Assembly: GCA_963724535.1 (NCBI GenBank)
Contig: CAVRVD010000016.1
Span: forward strand, 62,001-126,000
Direction of reading: 5' to 3'
From: JADJPO01 sp963724535
Lineage (GTDB): Bacteria > Actinomycetota > Actinomycetes > Actinomycetales > Kineosporiaceae
DNA: 64,000 bases
Positions 42,509 through 51,596 of the stretch are shown one piece after another. The translations under genes and the position numbers were made by a program. Position 1 is the stretch's first letter, and each line of letters starts with the position of its first letter. The notes below the pieces were generated by a model that searched no databases, had not been told where the DNA came from, and saw only the letters and a program-made list of their open reading frames with translations.

Positions 42509-45502
42509 GTGGCTCACGCAGAAGGGGACCCGGACGTCGAGCCGAGCACGCCCGAAGGCACCCGGGACCGTCCCCCGACGCTTCCCCCGCAGACAACGAC
42601 GCGGCAGACCGCCCGGGACGACCGGCCCGACACGGCCCGGGAGAGTCCGGGCGCCGCAGCACCGGTCGAGGCCCCGGAGGACCTGCCCGACGTGAACGCC
42701 GCCGACCCAGCGTCGGGTGCCACGCCGCCGATCGCCACCGAGGGTCCGGCGCCGTCGCCACCGGCCACCGCGTCCGGGTGGGCCTCCCCGAAGGACCTGC
42801 TGACCTGGTTGGAGAACAGACCCGAAGCGGTGCCGTCGGCGGCCACTGCGGCGGGTGTCGCCGAGTCGGATACCGCGGCTGGGGGTGGGCAGAATGCCGC
42901 CGGCGCCACCGGGCCGGACGAGTCGGTCGGTGTCGGTACTGGTGTCGGTGTCGGAACTGGTGAGGTTGACGGTGACGTCGATGCCGAGGACGCCGATCTC
43001 GAGGGCGCCGATACCGAAGCGGGCGACCCCGACCTGGTCCAGCCCGAGACGGTCGAGCCCGAGACGGTGGAGGCACGCGGCGACGTTCCGCTGCACGGTG
43101 CGAGCTCCGCGGCTGCTGCGCACAGCGGCATCGAGGACACGGCAGTCATGGCGGCGGGGGGTGACGACCACGCGGAGGAGCTCGACCCGGCAGAGACCGC
43201 TCAGGTGGGGGACGAGCTCACCGCGGCCGACCTCCCCGGCGACGGGGACACCGAGACCGAGCACACCCAGGTCCGGGACGCCGACGAGAAGACGGGCCTC
43301 GTCGCGTCGGATGCGGCGTCGGATGCCGGCCCGACGGCGACCCCCGCCGGTGATGCCACCGAGCCGGAGTCCACCGAACCGGAGTCCACCGAACCGGAGT
43401 CCACCGAGCAGCGTGAGACAGGGCCTCAGGAGGACGGATCGGACCGGGCGGAACCGGACGCTGGAAAGCCGGACGGTGCCGAGGGTGGCCACCCGGACAG
43501 CGCCGCGGGGCCGCGCACGTCCCGGCCGGTGGCAGCGGACACCGCACCGATGGCGCTGCCCACGGCAGCCGACTCGCAGGCGCAGGTCCCGCCGTCCGAT
43601 GCCGAGGCGGACCCCGCCGCTGGGGCCGAGGTCCACGACGGCCTCGAATCCCAACCCCAGCCCGACGTCGAGCCGGAGACCGGCCCCGACACGCCGGCCG
43701 GCCTGGGGCCCCCGCAGCAGCCTCCCGGGGCGGAGGCTGCCTCACCGCGCGCGGGGCGGCGGGTCGCCCGCCGGCTCCTGGTGACCGGGGTAGCCGCGGC
43801 CGGCCTGCTGGTGCTCGGTGTCGGCGCCGCCGGAGCCGTGGCCGCCGACCTGGTGCCCCGCGATACGACTGTCGGCGGAATCGACATCGGCGGCATGCGC
43901 CGGGACGACGCGGTCCGGGCTGTCGCGACGCAGGCCGAGGTGGCTTCCACCGCACCACTGACGGTGTCTGTGGCCGGCCGTCAGGCAACCGTCGACCCGG
44001 CCGCGGCCGGCCTGCGGGTCGATGCCGAACGCAGCGTCGACGCCGTCCTCGGCGGGCGGTTCGACGTCGGTCGGGTGTGGCGGCAGCTCAGCGGCGGTAC
44101 GGCGGCCCGGTCCCTTCCCGAGGCCGATCGCACCGCACTGCGCACCGCGCTGGAGACGGTGGCCCTGGACACCCGCCGCGAGCCTGAGGATGGCGCTGTG
44201 GACTTCGGACCGGACGGCGCGCGCCCCGTCGCGGCGGTGACCGGCGTCGCTCTCGACGTCGACGGCGCCGTCGACCAGGTGGCCCGCGGCTGGCTGGCCC
44301 GGACCGGTCCGCTGGACCTACCGGCCGACCTCACCGAACCGGCGGTCACCCAGGACGAGGTCGACCGGGCGATGACTGAGGTCGCCGTCCCGGCCGCGGC
44401 CGGCGACCTGACCCTCGACCTGGGCACCGAGCCCGGTGCGAGGACGACCGTCGTGCCCCGGGCCGCGTTGCTGCCCACCCTGGGCATGGCCACCACGACG
44501 CAGGAGCCCACCCGACTCGAGCTGACCGTTGACGCGGAGGCGCTTCACCGCGCCGTCCTGGCCGGCGACAAGACGCTGGAGACCACGCCCAAGGACGCCC
44601 AGATCGTCCTGAGGAACGGCCGGCCGCAGGTCATCCCGTCCACAGACGGCGTCAGCCTGGACCCGGCCACGCTCGCCGAGGCCGTCAAGGCTGCACTCAC
44701 CGGTGCCGGCACCGAGCGGACGGCGCGGGTCTCCTCCGCCGTCGTCAAGCCGAAACTGACCACCGAGCAAGCCGAGAAGCTCGGGGTGAAGGAGCCTGTC
44801 TCGACCTTCTCCACCCCGTTGACGGCCAACGTGCCCCGGACCAACAACCTGCGCATCGCCGCCCGCACCGTCAACGGGACCCTGGTGCTGCCCGGCGAGA
44901 CCTTCAGCCTCAACAAGGTCCTCGGCCGGCGCACCGCCGAGAAGGGCTACGCGCAGGCGCCGGTCATCTACAACGGCCGACTCCAGATGGACTACGGCGG
45001 GGGCGTCTCCCAGATGGCCACCACCGTCTTCAACAACGTGTTCTTCGCGGGGCTCGAGGACGTGCGGCACATGCCGCACTCGTTCTACATCTCCCGCTAC
45101 CCGGAGGGGCGGGAGGCGACGGTCGACTACCCGAGCGTGGACCTGATCTGGCGCAACGACTCTCCCTACGGCGTCCTGGTCGAGGCGAACGTGGGCAGCC
45201 GGGTGACGGTGAGCTTCTGGAGCACCAAGCAGTACGACGACGTCATCGCCACGAAGAGCCCGCGGCGCAACATCCGGGAGCCGCAGACCATCTACGACGA
45301 GCGGGAGGGCTGCGTGCCGCAGAGCCCTGCACAGGGCTTCGACGTCAGCGTGCGCCGCAAGGTGGTCAAGGACGGGAAGGTGGTCAAGGACCAGTCCTGG
45401 TCCACCACCTACGTCGCCGAGGACCGGGTGATCTGCGGGTCCAAGCCGGCCCCCAGCCCCGCGACGGCACCACCAGCAGCGGTGCCGGGCGACTCCGACT
45501 GA
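42509..45502 (+). CDS. Large membrane protein with VanW domain
   Basis: 997 residues from GTG 42509. Residues 1-420 are a disordered acidic Pro/Ala/Glu-rich region with an EPEST repeat. One membrane helix (about 422-447, ending AGAVAADLVP) puts the rest outside. Two repeats with GGIDIGGMRRDDAVR and LDVDGAVDQVARGWL resemble peptidoglycan-binding (PG_binding_4) modules. The VanW domain starts near 767 (NNLRIAARTVNG, LPGETFSLN, YGGGVSQMATT). Such proteins are likely cell-wall factors; mechanism unknown. Confidence 0.88.
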   Translation: MAHAEGDPDVEPSTPEGTRDRPPTLPPQTTTRQTARDDRPDTARESPGAAAPVEAPEDLPDVNAADPASGATPPIATEGPAPSPPATASGWASPKDLLTWLENRPEAVPSAATAAGVAESDTAAGGGQNAAGATGPDESVGVGTGVGVGTGEVDGDVDAEDADLEGADTEAGDPDLVQPETVEPETVEARGDVPLHGASSAAAAHSGIEDTAVMAAGGDDHAEELDPAETAQVGDELTAADLPGDGDTETEHTQVRDADEKTGLVASDAASDAGPTATPAGDATEPESTEPESTEPESTEQRETGPQEDGSDRAEPDAGKPDGAEGGHPDSAAGPRTSRPVAADTAPMALPTAADSQAQVPPSDAEADPAAGAEVHDGLESQPQPDVEPETGPDTPAGLGPPQQPPGAEAASPRAGRRVARRLLVTGVAAAGLLVLGVGAAGAVAADLVPRDTTVGGIDIGGMRRDDAVRAVATQAEVASTAPLTVSVAGRQATVDPAAAGLRVDAERSVDAVLGGRFDVGRVWRQLSGGTAARSLPEADRTALRTALETVALDTRREPEDGAVDFGPDGARPVAAVTGVALDVDGAVDQVARGWLARTGPLDLPADLTEPAVTQDEVDRAMTEVAVPAAAGDLTLDLGTEPGARTTVVPRAALLPTLGMATTTQEPTRLELTVDAEALHRAVLAGDKTLETTPKDAQIVLRNGRPQVIPSTDGVSLDPATLAEAVKAALTGAGTERTARVSSAVVKPKLTTEQAEKLGVKEPVSTFSTPLTANVPRTNNLRIAARTVNGTLVLPGETFSLNKVLGRRTAEKGYAQAPVIYNGRLQMDYGGGVSQMATTVFNNVFFAGLEDVRHMPHSFYISRYPEGREATVDYPSVDLIWRNDSPYGVLVEANVGSRVTVSFWSTKQYDDVIATKSPRRNIREPQTIYDEREGCVPQSPAQGFDVSVRRKVVKDGKVVKDQSWSTTYVAEDRVICGSKPAPSPATAPPAAVPGDSD
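43365..43411 (+). repeat. 15-bp repeat encoding EPEST
   Basis: GGAGTCCACCGAACC-type units occur three times in tandem in the disordered region of the VanW-domain protein. Confidence 0.7.
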
Positions 45503-45516
45503 CCCACCCGTCCGAG

Positions 45517-46650
45517 TCAGTCGATGGGATCGAGTGAGTCGGCAGGAACCAGGTAGTCGTAGCGGTGGTGCACGCCGAACCCCAGGGAGAGCAACAAGTC
45601 CTGCCCGGAGGCGTTGCCTGCGGCGGTCTGCGCGAACACCGACCGGATCCGTCGATGCGTGGCCCAGCGTGCCACGTCGGCGACCACCAGCCGGGCCAGG
45701 CCCCGGTGGCCCGGCGCCACCTCGACGGCGGTCAGCCCGGCCCAGCCGTCGGCCAGCGAACCCCGGGCGATCGCCAGCGTGGCGTCGGCGCCGTCCAGCA
45801 CCGAGACGAACATCTGCTCGGGGGCCGAGACCAGCAGCGACCGGACGTGGTCCGGCAGCGTCCCGGCCCGGTACAGCGCGCACCAGGCGTCGTCCGGTGC
45901 GGCGGACCGGTGCAGCCGCAGCCCGGACGGCGGGTCGGCAGCGGGCCCGGCGATCGCGCGGGTGGCCGCCGTGAGCGTATAGGCGCTCACCCCACCGCCC
46001 GGACCCCAGCCGCCCTGCTCGACCTTCTCGCGCAGGGCCAGCTGCTGCTCGCCGTCCGGGCTGTGTCCCACCCGGTGGTGGGCGCTCGCCACCGCACCGG
46101 CCGGCATCGTGCTCGCAGGCCCGGCCACGGCACACGTGGCGTCGGCCGGCACCGGCAGCGCTAGGAGCGGCGGCAGGTCGCGCTCGGCGTACCAGGCCCG
46201 TACGTCGTCCAGCCGCGCCGGAAGGCCCGGAGGGACGCCGATGGCCAGGGCCGAGTTCGCCCGTCCGGTGACCCCGTGGTGGGCGCGCAGCTGCCAGCCG
46301 CCCAGGTCCTGGCTCAGCTGCGGCCGCCAGTGCTCCATCTCGACGCGTTCCAGGTCCCCGATCGCCAACGCCGTGTGCGGCGGTCCGCGCCGGGACGGCC
46401 GGGGCGGGACCACCTTCGCGGCCAGCACGGCCGCGTGCGGGATGTGCAGCAGGCCACGCGTGGTGGCCAGGACCAAGGGGTCGGTGGCCTCGACGAGCTG
46501 GCCGACGGCATCGCTCAGCCGCGCACCGTCCTGGCTGACCTCGGCGGCAGCCAGGGCGTAGCGGACGGCGACGCGACGGCCGAGCCACGCCGGCCAGTCC
46601 GGTCGTGCTGGTCCGGACAGCCCGGACGTGTCGGACGTGTCGGTCCTCAT
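45517..46650 (-). CDS. GNAT acetyltransferase, cg3035/Rv0428c-like
   Basis: 377 residues from ATG 46650, preceded by GGGAGGG. The N-terminal half begins GRRVAVRYALAAAE, a small beta-barrel-like region. The C-terminal half is GNAT with VEVAPGHRGLARLVVADVA as acetyl-CoA loop and LLSLGFGVHHRYDYL as the final motif. The layout matches what I remember as the Rv0428c group. It is divergent from fdxA over a spacer with repeats. Confidence 0.78.
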   Translation of the reverse strand: MRTDTSDTSGLSGPARPDWPAWLGRRVAVRYALAAAEVSQDGARLSDAVGQLVEATDPLVLATTRGLLHIPHAAVLAAKVVPPRPSRRGPPHTALAIGDLERVEMEHWRPQLSQDLGGWQLRAHHGVTGRANSALAIGVPPGLPARLDDVRAWYAERDLPPLLALPVPADATCAVAGPASTMPAGAVASAHHRVGHSPDGEQQLALREKVEQGGWGPGGGVSAYTLTAATRAIAGPAADPPSGLRLHRSAAPDDAWCALYRAGTLPDHVRSLLVSAPEQMFVSVLDGADATLAIARGSLADGWAGLTAVEVAPGHRGLARLVVADVARWATHRRIRSVFAQTAAGNASGQDLLLSLGFGVHHRYDYLVPADSLDPID

Positions 46651-46700
46651 CCCGCACCCTCCCACCGGCGACCCCACGTCGGCGCCATGGCGATCGGCAC

Positions 46701-46779
46701 GCGATACTGGTTGTGGACCGCGATACTGACCGGTGCCGCCGACGGCGACACTGACGGTGATACTAAGCACGCGATACTG
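46701..46779 (+). repeat. Recurring GCGATACTG motif between divergent genes
   Basis: Exact copies at 46701-46709, 46720-46728 and 46771-46779, with near copies GCGACACTG (46745-46753) and GTGATACTA (46757-46765). They occupy the 186-nt spacer before fdxA and could be operator sites or multiple ATACT-type -10 elements. Confidence 0.65.
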
Positions 46780-46836
46780 GGGCAGTGCCGCGCCGGAGCG
46801 GCCCGGCCGCACCGCCAGCACAGGAGGACAACGCCC

Positions 46837-47163
46837 GTGACGTACGTGATCGCCCAACCCTGCGTCGACCTGAAGGACAAGGCCTGCATCGAGGAATGTC
46901 CGGTCGACTGCATCTACGAGGGTGAGCGGATGCTCTACATCCACCCGGACGAGTGCGTCGACTGTGGTGCCTGCGAACCGGTCTGCCCGGTGGAGGCGAT
47001 CTACTACGAGGACGACACCCCCGAGCAGTGGAAGGACTACTACAAGGCCAACGTCGAGTTCTTCAACGATCTCGGCTCACCCGGTGGCGCCGCCAAGCTC
47101 GGGCTGATCCCGATGGACCACCCCATCGTCGCCGCCCTGCCGCCGCAGGAGCACGACAGCTGA
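46837..47163 (+). CDS. fdxA: 7Fe ferredoxin
   Basis: 108 residues from GTG 46837 with CAGGAGGAC upstream. Eight cysteines at 9, 17, 21, 25, 40, 43, 46 and 50 fit a [3Fe-4S][4Fe-4S] ferredoxin, and CIEECPVDCIYEGERMLYIH is nearly invariant in actinobacterial FdxA. It transfers electrons in the cytosol. dapC follows directly, an order seen in other actinobacteria. Confidence 0.96.
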   Translation: MTYVIAQPCVDLKDKACIEECPVDCIYEGERMLYIHPDECVDCGACEPVCPVEAIYYEDDTPEQWKDYYKANVEFFNDLGSPGGAAKLGLIPMDHPIVAALPPQEHDS

Positions 47164-48263
47164 GCCCGCGCCGGCTGGATCTGCCTGACTTCCCCTGGGA
47201 TCTGCTCGCCCCCTACGGCGAGGTGGCGCGGCTGCATCCCGGGGGGATCATCGACGCCTCGATCGGCACTCCGGTCGACCCCACTCCCGAGGTGGCCCGG
47301 CAGGCGCTCGCGACGGCGTCCGACGCCCCCGGCTACCCGGCCACCTACGGCACCGCGGCGCTGCGCGAGGCGGTGGCGCGCTGGTTCGCCCGGCGGCGGG
47401 GCGTACCGGACGTCGACCCGGCCGGTGTGCTGCCCACCATCGGGTCCAAGGAGCTGGTCGCCTGGCTGCCGACCCTGATCGGTCTGGGCCCGGGTGATCA
47501 GGTGGTGCACCCGGAGGTGGCCTACCCCAGCTACGACGTCGGCGCCCGGCTGGCCGGGGCCACCCCGGTGCCCGCCGACGGCACGCTGCAGCTCGGTCCG
47601 GCGCCGTCGGCGGTGAGGCTGGTCTGGGTGAACACCCCGGCCAACCCGACCGGCAAGGTGCTCGGGGTGGAGCACCTGGCCAAGGTGGTGAGGTGGGCCC
47701 GGTCGGTCGACGCGATAGTGGCCAGCGACGAGTGCTACGCCGAGCTCGGCTGGGAGGTCGAGGAGGTGCCCAGCATCCTCGACCCACGGGTCTGCGGGGG
47801 CTCGCACAGCGGCCTGTTGGCCGTGTACTCGACGTCCAAGCAGTCGAACCTGGCCGGCTACCGGGCGGCGTTCATGGCCGGCGACGCAGCGCTGGTCGCT
47901 CGGTTGCTCGAGGTGCGCAAGCACGCCGGGATGATGATGCCGACGCCGGTGCAGGCGGCGCTGACCGCGGTCCTGGACGACGACGAGCACGTGGCGCAGC
48001 AGCGCGAGCGGTACCGGGCCCGGAGGGCGCTGATCCGTCCGGCGATGGAGAAGGCCGGGTTCCGGATCGAGGAGTCCCAGGCCGGCCTGTACCTGTGGGC
48101 CACTCGCGACGAGCCGTGCTGGGCCAGTGTGTCCTGGTTGGCTGAGCGTGGAGTGCTGGTCGCGCCGGGCGAGTTCTACGGCGCCGCAGGCGAGCGGCAC
48201 GTGCGGGTGGCGCTGAGCGTCACTGACGCCGCAGCCGAAGCCCTGTCCGACCGGCTCGGCTGA
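47160..48263 (+). CDS. dapC: Succinyldiaminopimelate aminotransferase DapC
   Basis: 367 residues if translation begins at CTG 47160, which overlaps the fdxA stop (CTGA). No ATG, GTG or TTG allows inclusion of the conserved LPDFPWDLLAPYG; GTG 47223 would cut it off. PLP enzyme of fold type I: NTPANPTGK, DECYAELGW, and STSKQSNLAGYR with the Schiff-base Lys, then R near VRVAL. It makes N-succinyl-LL-diaminopimelate for lysine and peptidoglycan. Coupled to fdxA. Confidence 0.88.
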   Translation: MSPRRLDLPDFPWDLLAPYGEVARLHPGGIIDASIGTPVDPTPEVARQALATASDAPGYPATYGTAALREAVARWFARRRGVPDVDPAGVLPTIGSKELVAWLPTLIGLGPGDQVVHPEVAYPSYDVGARLAGATPVPADGTLQLGPAPSAVRLVWVNTPANPTGKVLGVEHLAKVVRWARSVDAIVASDECYAELGWEVEEVPSILDPRVCGGSHSGLLAVYSTSKQSNLAGYRAAFMAGDAALVARLLEVRKHAGMMMPTPVQAALTAVLDDDEHVAQQRERYRARRALIRPAMEKAGFRIEESQAGLYLWATRDEPCWASVSWLAERGVLVAPGEFYGAAGERHVRVALSVTDAAAEALSDRLG

Positions 48264-48517
48264 GCTGGGGTGGCACGGGCGGCGCGGGGTGGGGGTGGCG
48301 CGGCGCGCGCTCCACGCCCCCTTGTGCGCACGCTGATCTTCACACGCGTCCGTGGAGATCACTGTGCGCTGTCGTGGTTGCCCCAGTGACCACAGCCGCG
48401 CACGCTGATCTGCACACGTCGCCTCAGGCAGAGCCCTGCCCTGCCGCGTGAAGGTCAGCGTGTGGAGTCCCGGTCGGTCCAGTGCCCCCGTTGAGGGACA
48501 CGTACCGGCGGTCCGCG
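48264..48517. repeat. Intergenic repeats, left flank of the DUF559-like gene
   Basis: CACGCTGATCTTCACAC (48329-48345), CACGCTGATCTGCACAC (48401-48417) and the inverse GTGAAGGTCAGCGTG (48448-48462), plus GTGGAGATCACTGTGC near 48352. These are the same motif family, mostly in inverse orientation, as the 71-bp repeats at 49651-49815. No gene is seen in this spacer. Confidence 0.7.
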
Positions 48518-49480
48518 TCAGGCGAACATGCCGGCGCGCGGCATCGCCTGCACCGAGGGCCGAGGGCGCTCGCGCAGCGTCAGATAGGTCTGCTCGACAC
48601 GGTGGACGACCGACACGACGCCGCGGGCGATCTGGGACGGCGTGAACGCCAAGACCGGCACCCCGTGGACGGCGAAGATCGAGTCCTTCTCCACGGTGGT
48701 CTCCCAGTCCCTGGTCGACTCGTGATGCTTGCGGGAATGGACCTGGATGGCCAGCGCCACATCGTCGATCCACAGATCTGGAGTCGGAAGGCGCTGCCCG
48801 GATGGGGCCGTCAGCAGGGGGTTGGCCCACACCTCCGGCAGATCCTTGTCCGCTGTGAGGGCCTGATACAGGTCGTGTTCCGGCGCTGACCAGCTGTTCG
48901 TCACCGCCGCCTCGATCGCGCGAAGCAGGAAGGCGTTGCCGGCACGCCGATGCAGGTCGTGCTCCGCCCGAAGCTGTTGCGGCGTGACGAGCCCGCGCTG
49001 CACCGCTTGAAGGGCCAGTGCGGTGGCCTCGCGCTGCCCGTGGCAGTCTCGGACGGCGTCCGCCAGCGCACGCGGTGGCGATGCGATCCGGAGGACCCCG
49101 TGCGAACGCGCGTTGTGGTCGGGAAGACGGGTGCGGCGGACTTCGACGTGACCGTAGCTGCGAGCGTGTCGGGTGATCGGGACGTCGATGAGAACCCGCG
49201 TGCTGTCGGGCACCTCCAGGCCGTACCAGCGCGCGGCGGTCAACGACGTGATGACTCCTTCGGGCCCGACGAGGAGCGCAGCGGCGACGAGACGCTGGTC
49301 GTCGTCCAGTCGGCGCGAGAAGGTGGCCAGCACGCCGGGCAGAACCTGCTGCCACTGGGTGCGCAGCCGCCACCGCAACTGGCCGCGGGACATCCCTGCC
49401 TCGACGAGCTGAGCGACGGTGGCGAGTCCGGACTGGCACCGGAGCAGCTCGCCGGCGGCCTCTGGGATCGATGTGACCAC
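48518..49480 (-). CDS. AbiEi-like N-terminal domain plus DUF559-like endonuclease-fold protein
   Basis: 320 residues from GTG 49480. The N-terminus (GLATVAQLVEAGMSRGQLRW) resembles the winged-helix domain of AbiEi-type proteins. The C-terminus PTPDLWIDDVALAIQVHSRK, then WETTVEKD and VPVLAFTP, is a PD-(D/E)xK-like core in which the usual acidic pair before the Lys is Q-x-H. Such single proteins are common in actinobacteria, and no toxin partner is beside it. Repeats flank it on both sides. Confidence 0.65.
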   Translation of the reverse strand: MVTSIPEAAGELLRCQSGLATVAQLVEAGMSRGQLRWRLRTQWQQVLPGVLATFSRRLDDDQRLVAAALLVGPEGVITSLTAARWYGLEVPDSTRVLIDVPITRHARSYGHVEVRRTRLPDHNARSHGVLRIASPPRALADAVRDCHGQREATALALQAVQRGLVTPQQLRAEHDLHRRAGNAFLLRAIEAAVTNSWSAPEHDLYQALTADKDLPEVWANPLLTAPSGQRLPTPDLWIDDVALAIQVHSRKHHESTRDWETTVEKDSIFAVHGVPVLAFTPSQIARGVVSVVHRVEQTYLTLRERPRPSVQAMPRAGMFA

Positions 49481-49859
49481 GGCGCGAACGCTGCTACGAG
49501 CGGGTGCCGCGAGGGTGCGCCGACTCGGGCGTTGTGGACAGCGCGGATAGGCGGTCCGATTGGGGACGGCACGACGTCGCGATTGCGACCTGTATCGCGA
49601 CCGGGGCCAACCAGCTGATCGCTGCCGGGACGAAGCAGGTGAATGGCACAGCTGAGTGTGAAGATCAGCGTGTTCGCGAGCGGCTGCTATGGCGACCACA
49701 TTGCGGCACGGTGATCTCCGCGCTGAGTGTGAAGATCAGCGTGTTCGCGAGCGGCTGCTATGGCGACCACATTGCGGCACGGTGATCTCCACGCTGACTG
49801 TGAAGATCAGCGTGCACAGCGTTGGCTGTAGACCGAGCCGGGTTCAGACCCGATACCGG
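49481..49859. other. 379-nt spacer right of the DUF559-like gene
   Basis: No gene supported. Its right half is the 71-bp tandem repeat; the left half has only unbiased frames. Confidence 0.6.
49651..49815 (+). repeat. 71-bp tandem repeat, about 2.3 copies
   Basis: Copies at 49651-49721 and 49722-49792 are nearly identical; a third begins at 49793 and diverges after GTGAAGATCAGCGTG. Each starts with GCTGAGTGTGAAGATCAGCG and ends with CACGGTGATCTCC. The same core motifs occur inversely left of the neighbouring gene. Confidence 0.9.
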
Positions 49860-51596
49860 TCAGCCGCTGAGCAGCGACCGGACCCGGTCCGCGCCGACCG
49901 CGAGCAGCAGGGTCGGCAGCCGCGGCCCGGTGTCCCGGCCGACAAGCAGCCGGTACAGCAGTGCGAAGAAGGACCGCTGGGCGGCCTTGAGCTCCGGGGT
50001 GGGCTTGACCTCGGCCGGCAGGCCGAGGCGCTGCTTCGGGACGCCGTAGACGAGCTGGGTCAGGCCCTCCAGCGACCAGTGCTCGGCCAGGCCGTCGAGC
50101 AGTAGCTGCACCGACGCGCGTTGCCCGTCGCTCAGCGCGGCGAGCAGGTCGGTGTCCGGCTCGGCGCGCACCTGGGTGCGCTCGTCGGCGGGCACGTAGG
50201 TGCTCATCCAGCGCTCAGCGCAGTCCAGCCGCGGCCGCACCTCGGCCAGGTCCGCGACCGGGTCGGCCTCGTCCAGCTCCCGCAGGATCCGCAGGGTCTG
50301 GCCCGCGTCGCCGGCGGTCACGTCGGCGATCGAGGCCAGGGTGCGGTAGGGCAGCGGTCGCGGGGTGGTCGGCAGCATGCCGGCGGCGGTGCCGATCGCT
50401 CGCGCGTAGGCGGAGGCGTCTGCATGGCTCGCCGCCCCCTCGGACACCTTGCGGCCCAGGGAGTCCCACTCGTCGTAGAGGCGCTGCACCTGAGCGTCGA
50501 AGGCAACCGTGAGCGACTGGTTCGGCTTGCGACGGGCGTACAGCCAGCGCAGTAGCTGCGGCTCCATGATGGCCAGAGCGTCCATCGGGGTGGGTACGCC
50601 CCCCTTGGAGCTGGACATCTTCGCCATCCCGCTGATGCCGACGAAGGCGTACATGGGGCCGATCGGCGCGTCGCCGCCGAAGATCTCGCCGACCAGCTGG
50701 GTGCCGACCATGAACGAGGAGCCGGGAGAGGAGTGGTCGACCCCGGAGGGTTCGAAGACCACGCCCTCGTAGGCCCACCGCATCGGCCAGTCGACCTTCC
50801 AGACCAGCTTGCCGCGGGTGTGCTCGGCGAGCTTGACGTCCTCGCTGGACCCGCATGCCGAGCAGGTGTAGGTGAGCTCGGTGGTCTCGTCGTCATAGCC
50901 GGTCACGGTGGTCAGGTCGCGCTCGCATACTGAGCAGAAAGGCTTGTACGGGTAGTACCCGGCCGCGCCGGCGCCGTCGTCCTCGCTCGCCGCGCCTGAG
51001 CCCTCGGCCGCGGCTGCCTCGTCCGCCGGTTTCGTCGCCGTCTGGAGTGTCGGTGCCTTCTTGGTCCGGTGGCGGCCCAGGACGGCGTCGATCCGCTGCC
51101 GTTCGCGCATCGCCAGCAGGACCTGGTCGCGGTAGGCGCCGGCCGTGTACCTGGCGGTCTGGCTGATCGGTTCGACCTCGATCCCCATCGCCGTCAACGC
51201 TTGCACCAGAGGGTTCTTGAAGTGCTCGGCCCAGCTCTCGAAGGCGCTGCCCGGCGGTGCGGGGACGGCGCTCAGCGGCTTGCCGATGTGGGTGTTCCAG
51301 GACTCGTCGACGCCGTCGACACCGAAAGGGACCTTGCGGAACCGGTCGTAGTCGTCCCAGGAGAGCAGATGCCGGACGGCGCGCCCACGCCGGCGGATCT
51401 CGTCGGCGACCAGGTGCGGGGTCATCACCTCACGCAGGTTGCCCAGGTGGATGGGCCCGGACGGGCTGATCCCGGACGCGCACACGATCGGAATCCGGGT
51501 GTCGCCGCCGTGGCGGCGGTCCGCCTCGGCGATAACCTGCTCGGCGAACCGGTTGACCCAGTCGGCGTCCGTCGATGCCCTGCTCTGCTCGGCCAC
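49860..51596 (-). CDS. lysS: Lysyl-tRNA synthetase, class I
   Basis: 578 residues from GTG 51596. This is the class I (archaeal-type) LysRS, charging tRNA-Lys. SGPIHLGNLRE is the HIGH motif and ISGMAKMSSSKG the KMSKS loop. Cysteines in CSVCERD and CSACG suggest a zinc ribbon in the insertion. A Gly/Ala/Glu-rich stretch before YYPYKPF is variable. AATCCT (minus strand) lies 5 nt before the start, with no Shine-Dalgarno. Confidence 0.93.
   Translation of the reverse strand: MAEQSRASTDADWVNRFAEQVIAEADRRHGGDTRIPIVCASGISPSGPIHLGNLREVMTPHLVADEIRRRGRAVRHLLSWDDYDRFRKVPFGVDGVDESWNTHIGKPLSAVPAPPGSAFESWAEHFKNPLVQALTAMGIEVEPISQTARYTAGAYRDQVLLAMRERQRIDAVLGRHRTKKAPTLQTATKPADEAAAAEGSGAASEDDGAGAAGYYPYKPFCSVCERDLTTVTGYDDETTELTYTCSACGSSEDVKLAEHTRGKLVWKVDWPMRWAYEGVVFEPSGVDHSSPGSSFMVGTQLVGEIFGGDAPIGPMYAFVGISGMAKMSSSKGGVPTPMDALAIMEPQLLRWLYARRKPNQSLTVAFDAQVQRLYDEWDSLGRKVSEGAASHADASAYARAIGTAAGMLPTTPRPLPYRTLASIADVTAGDAGQTLRILRELDEADPVADLAEVRPRLDCAERWMSTYVPADERTQVRAEPDTDLLAALSDGQRASVQLLLDGLAEHWSLEGLTQLVYGVPKQRLGLPAEVKPTPELKAAQRSFFALLYRLLVGRDTGPRLPTLLLAVGADRVRSLLSG

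Noticed and set aside
39714..43076. 1120-codon minus-strand frame
   Set aside because: Runs antisense through three genes; low-complexity His/Arg/Gly translation without any domain.
47040..49439. 799-codon minus-strand frame
   Set aside because: Covers dapC antisense and part of the DUF559-like gene in another frame; no recognisable sequence.
49651..49815. CRISPR array
   Set aside because: The 71-bp units are directly tandem, without unique spacers, and no cas gene is present.
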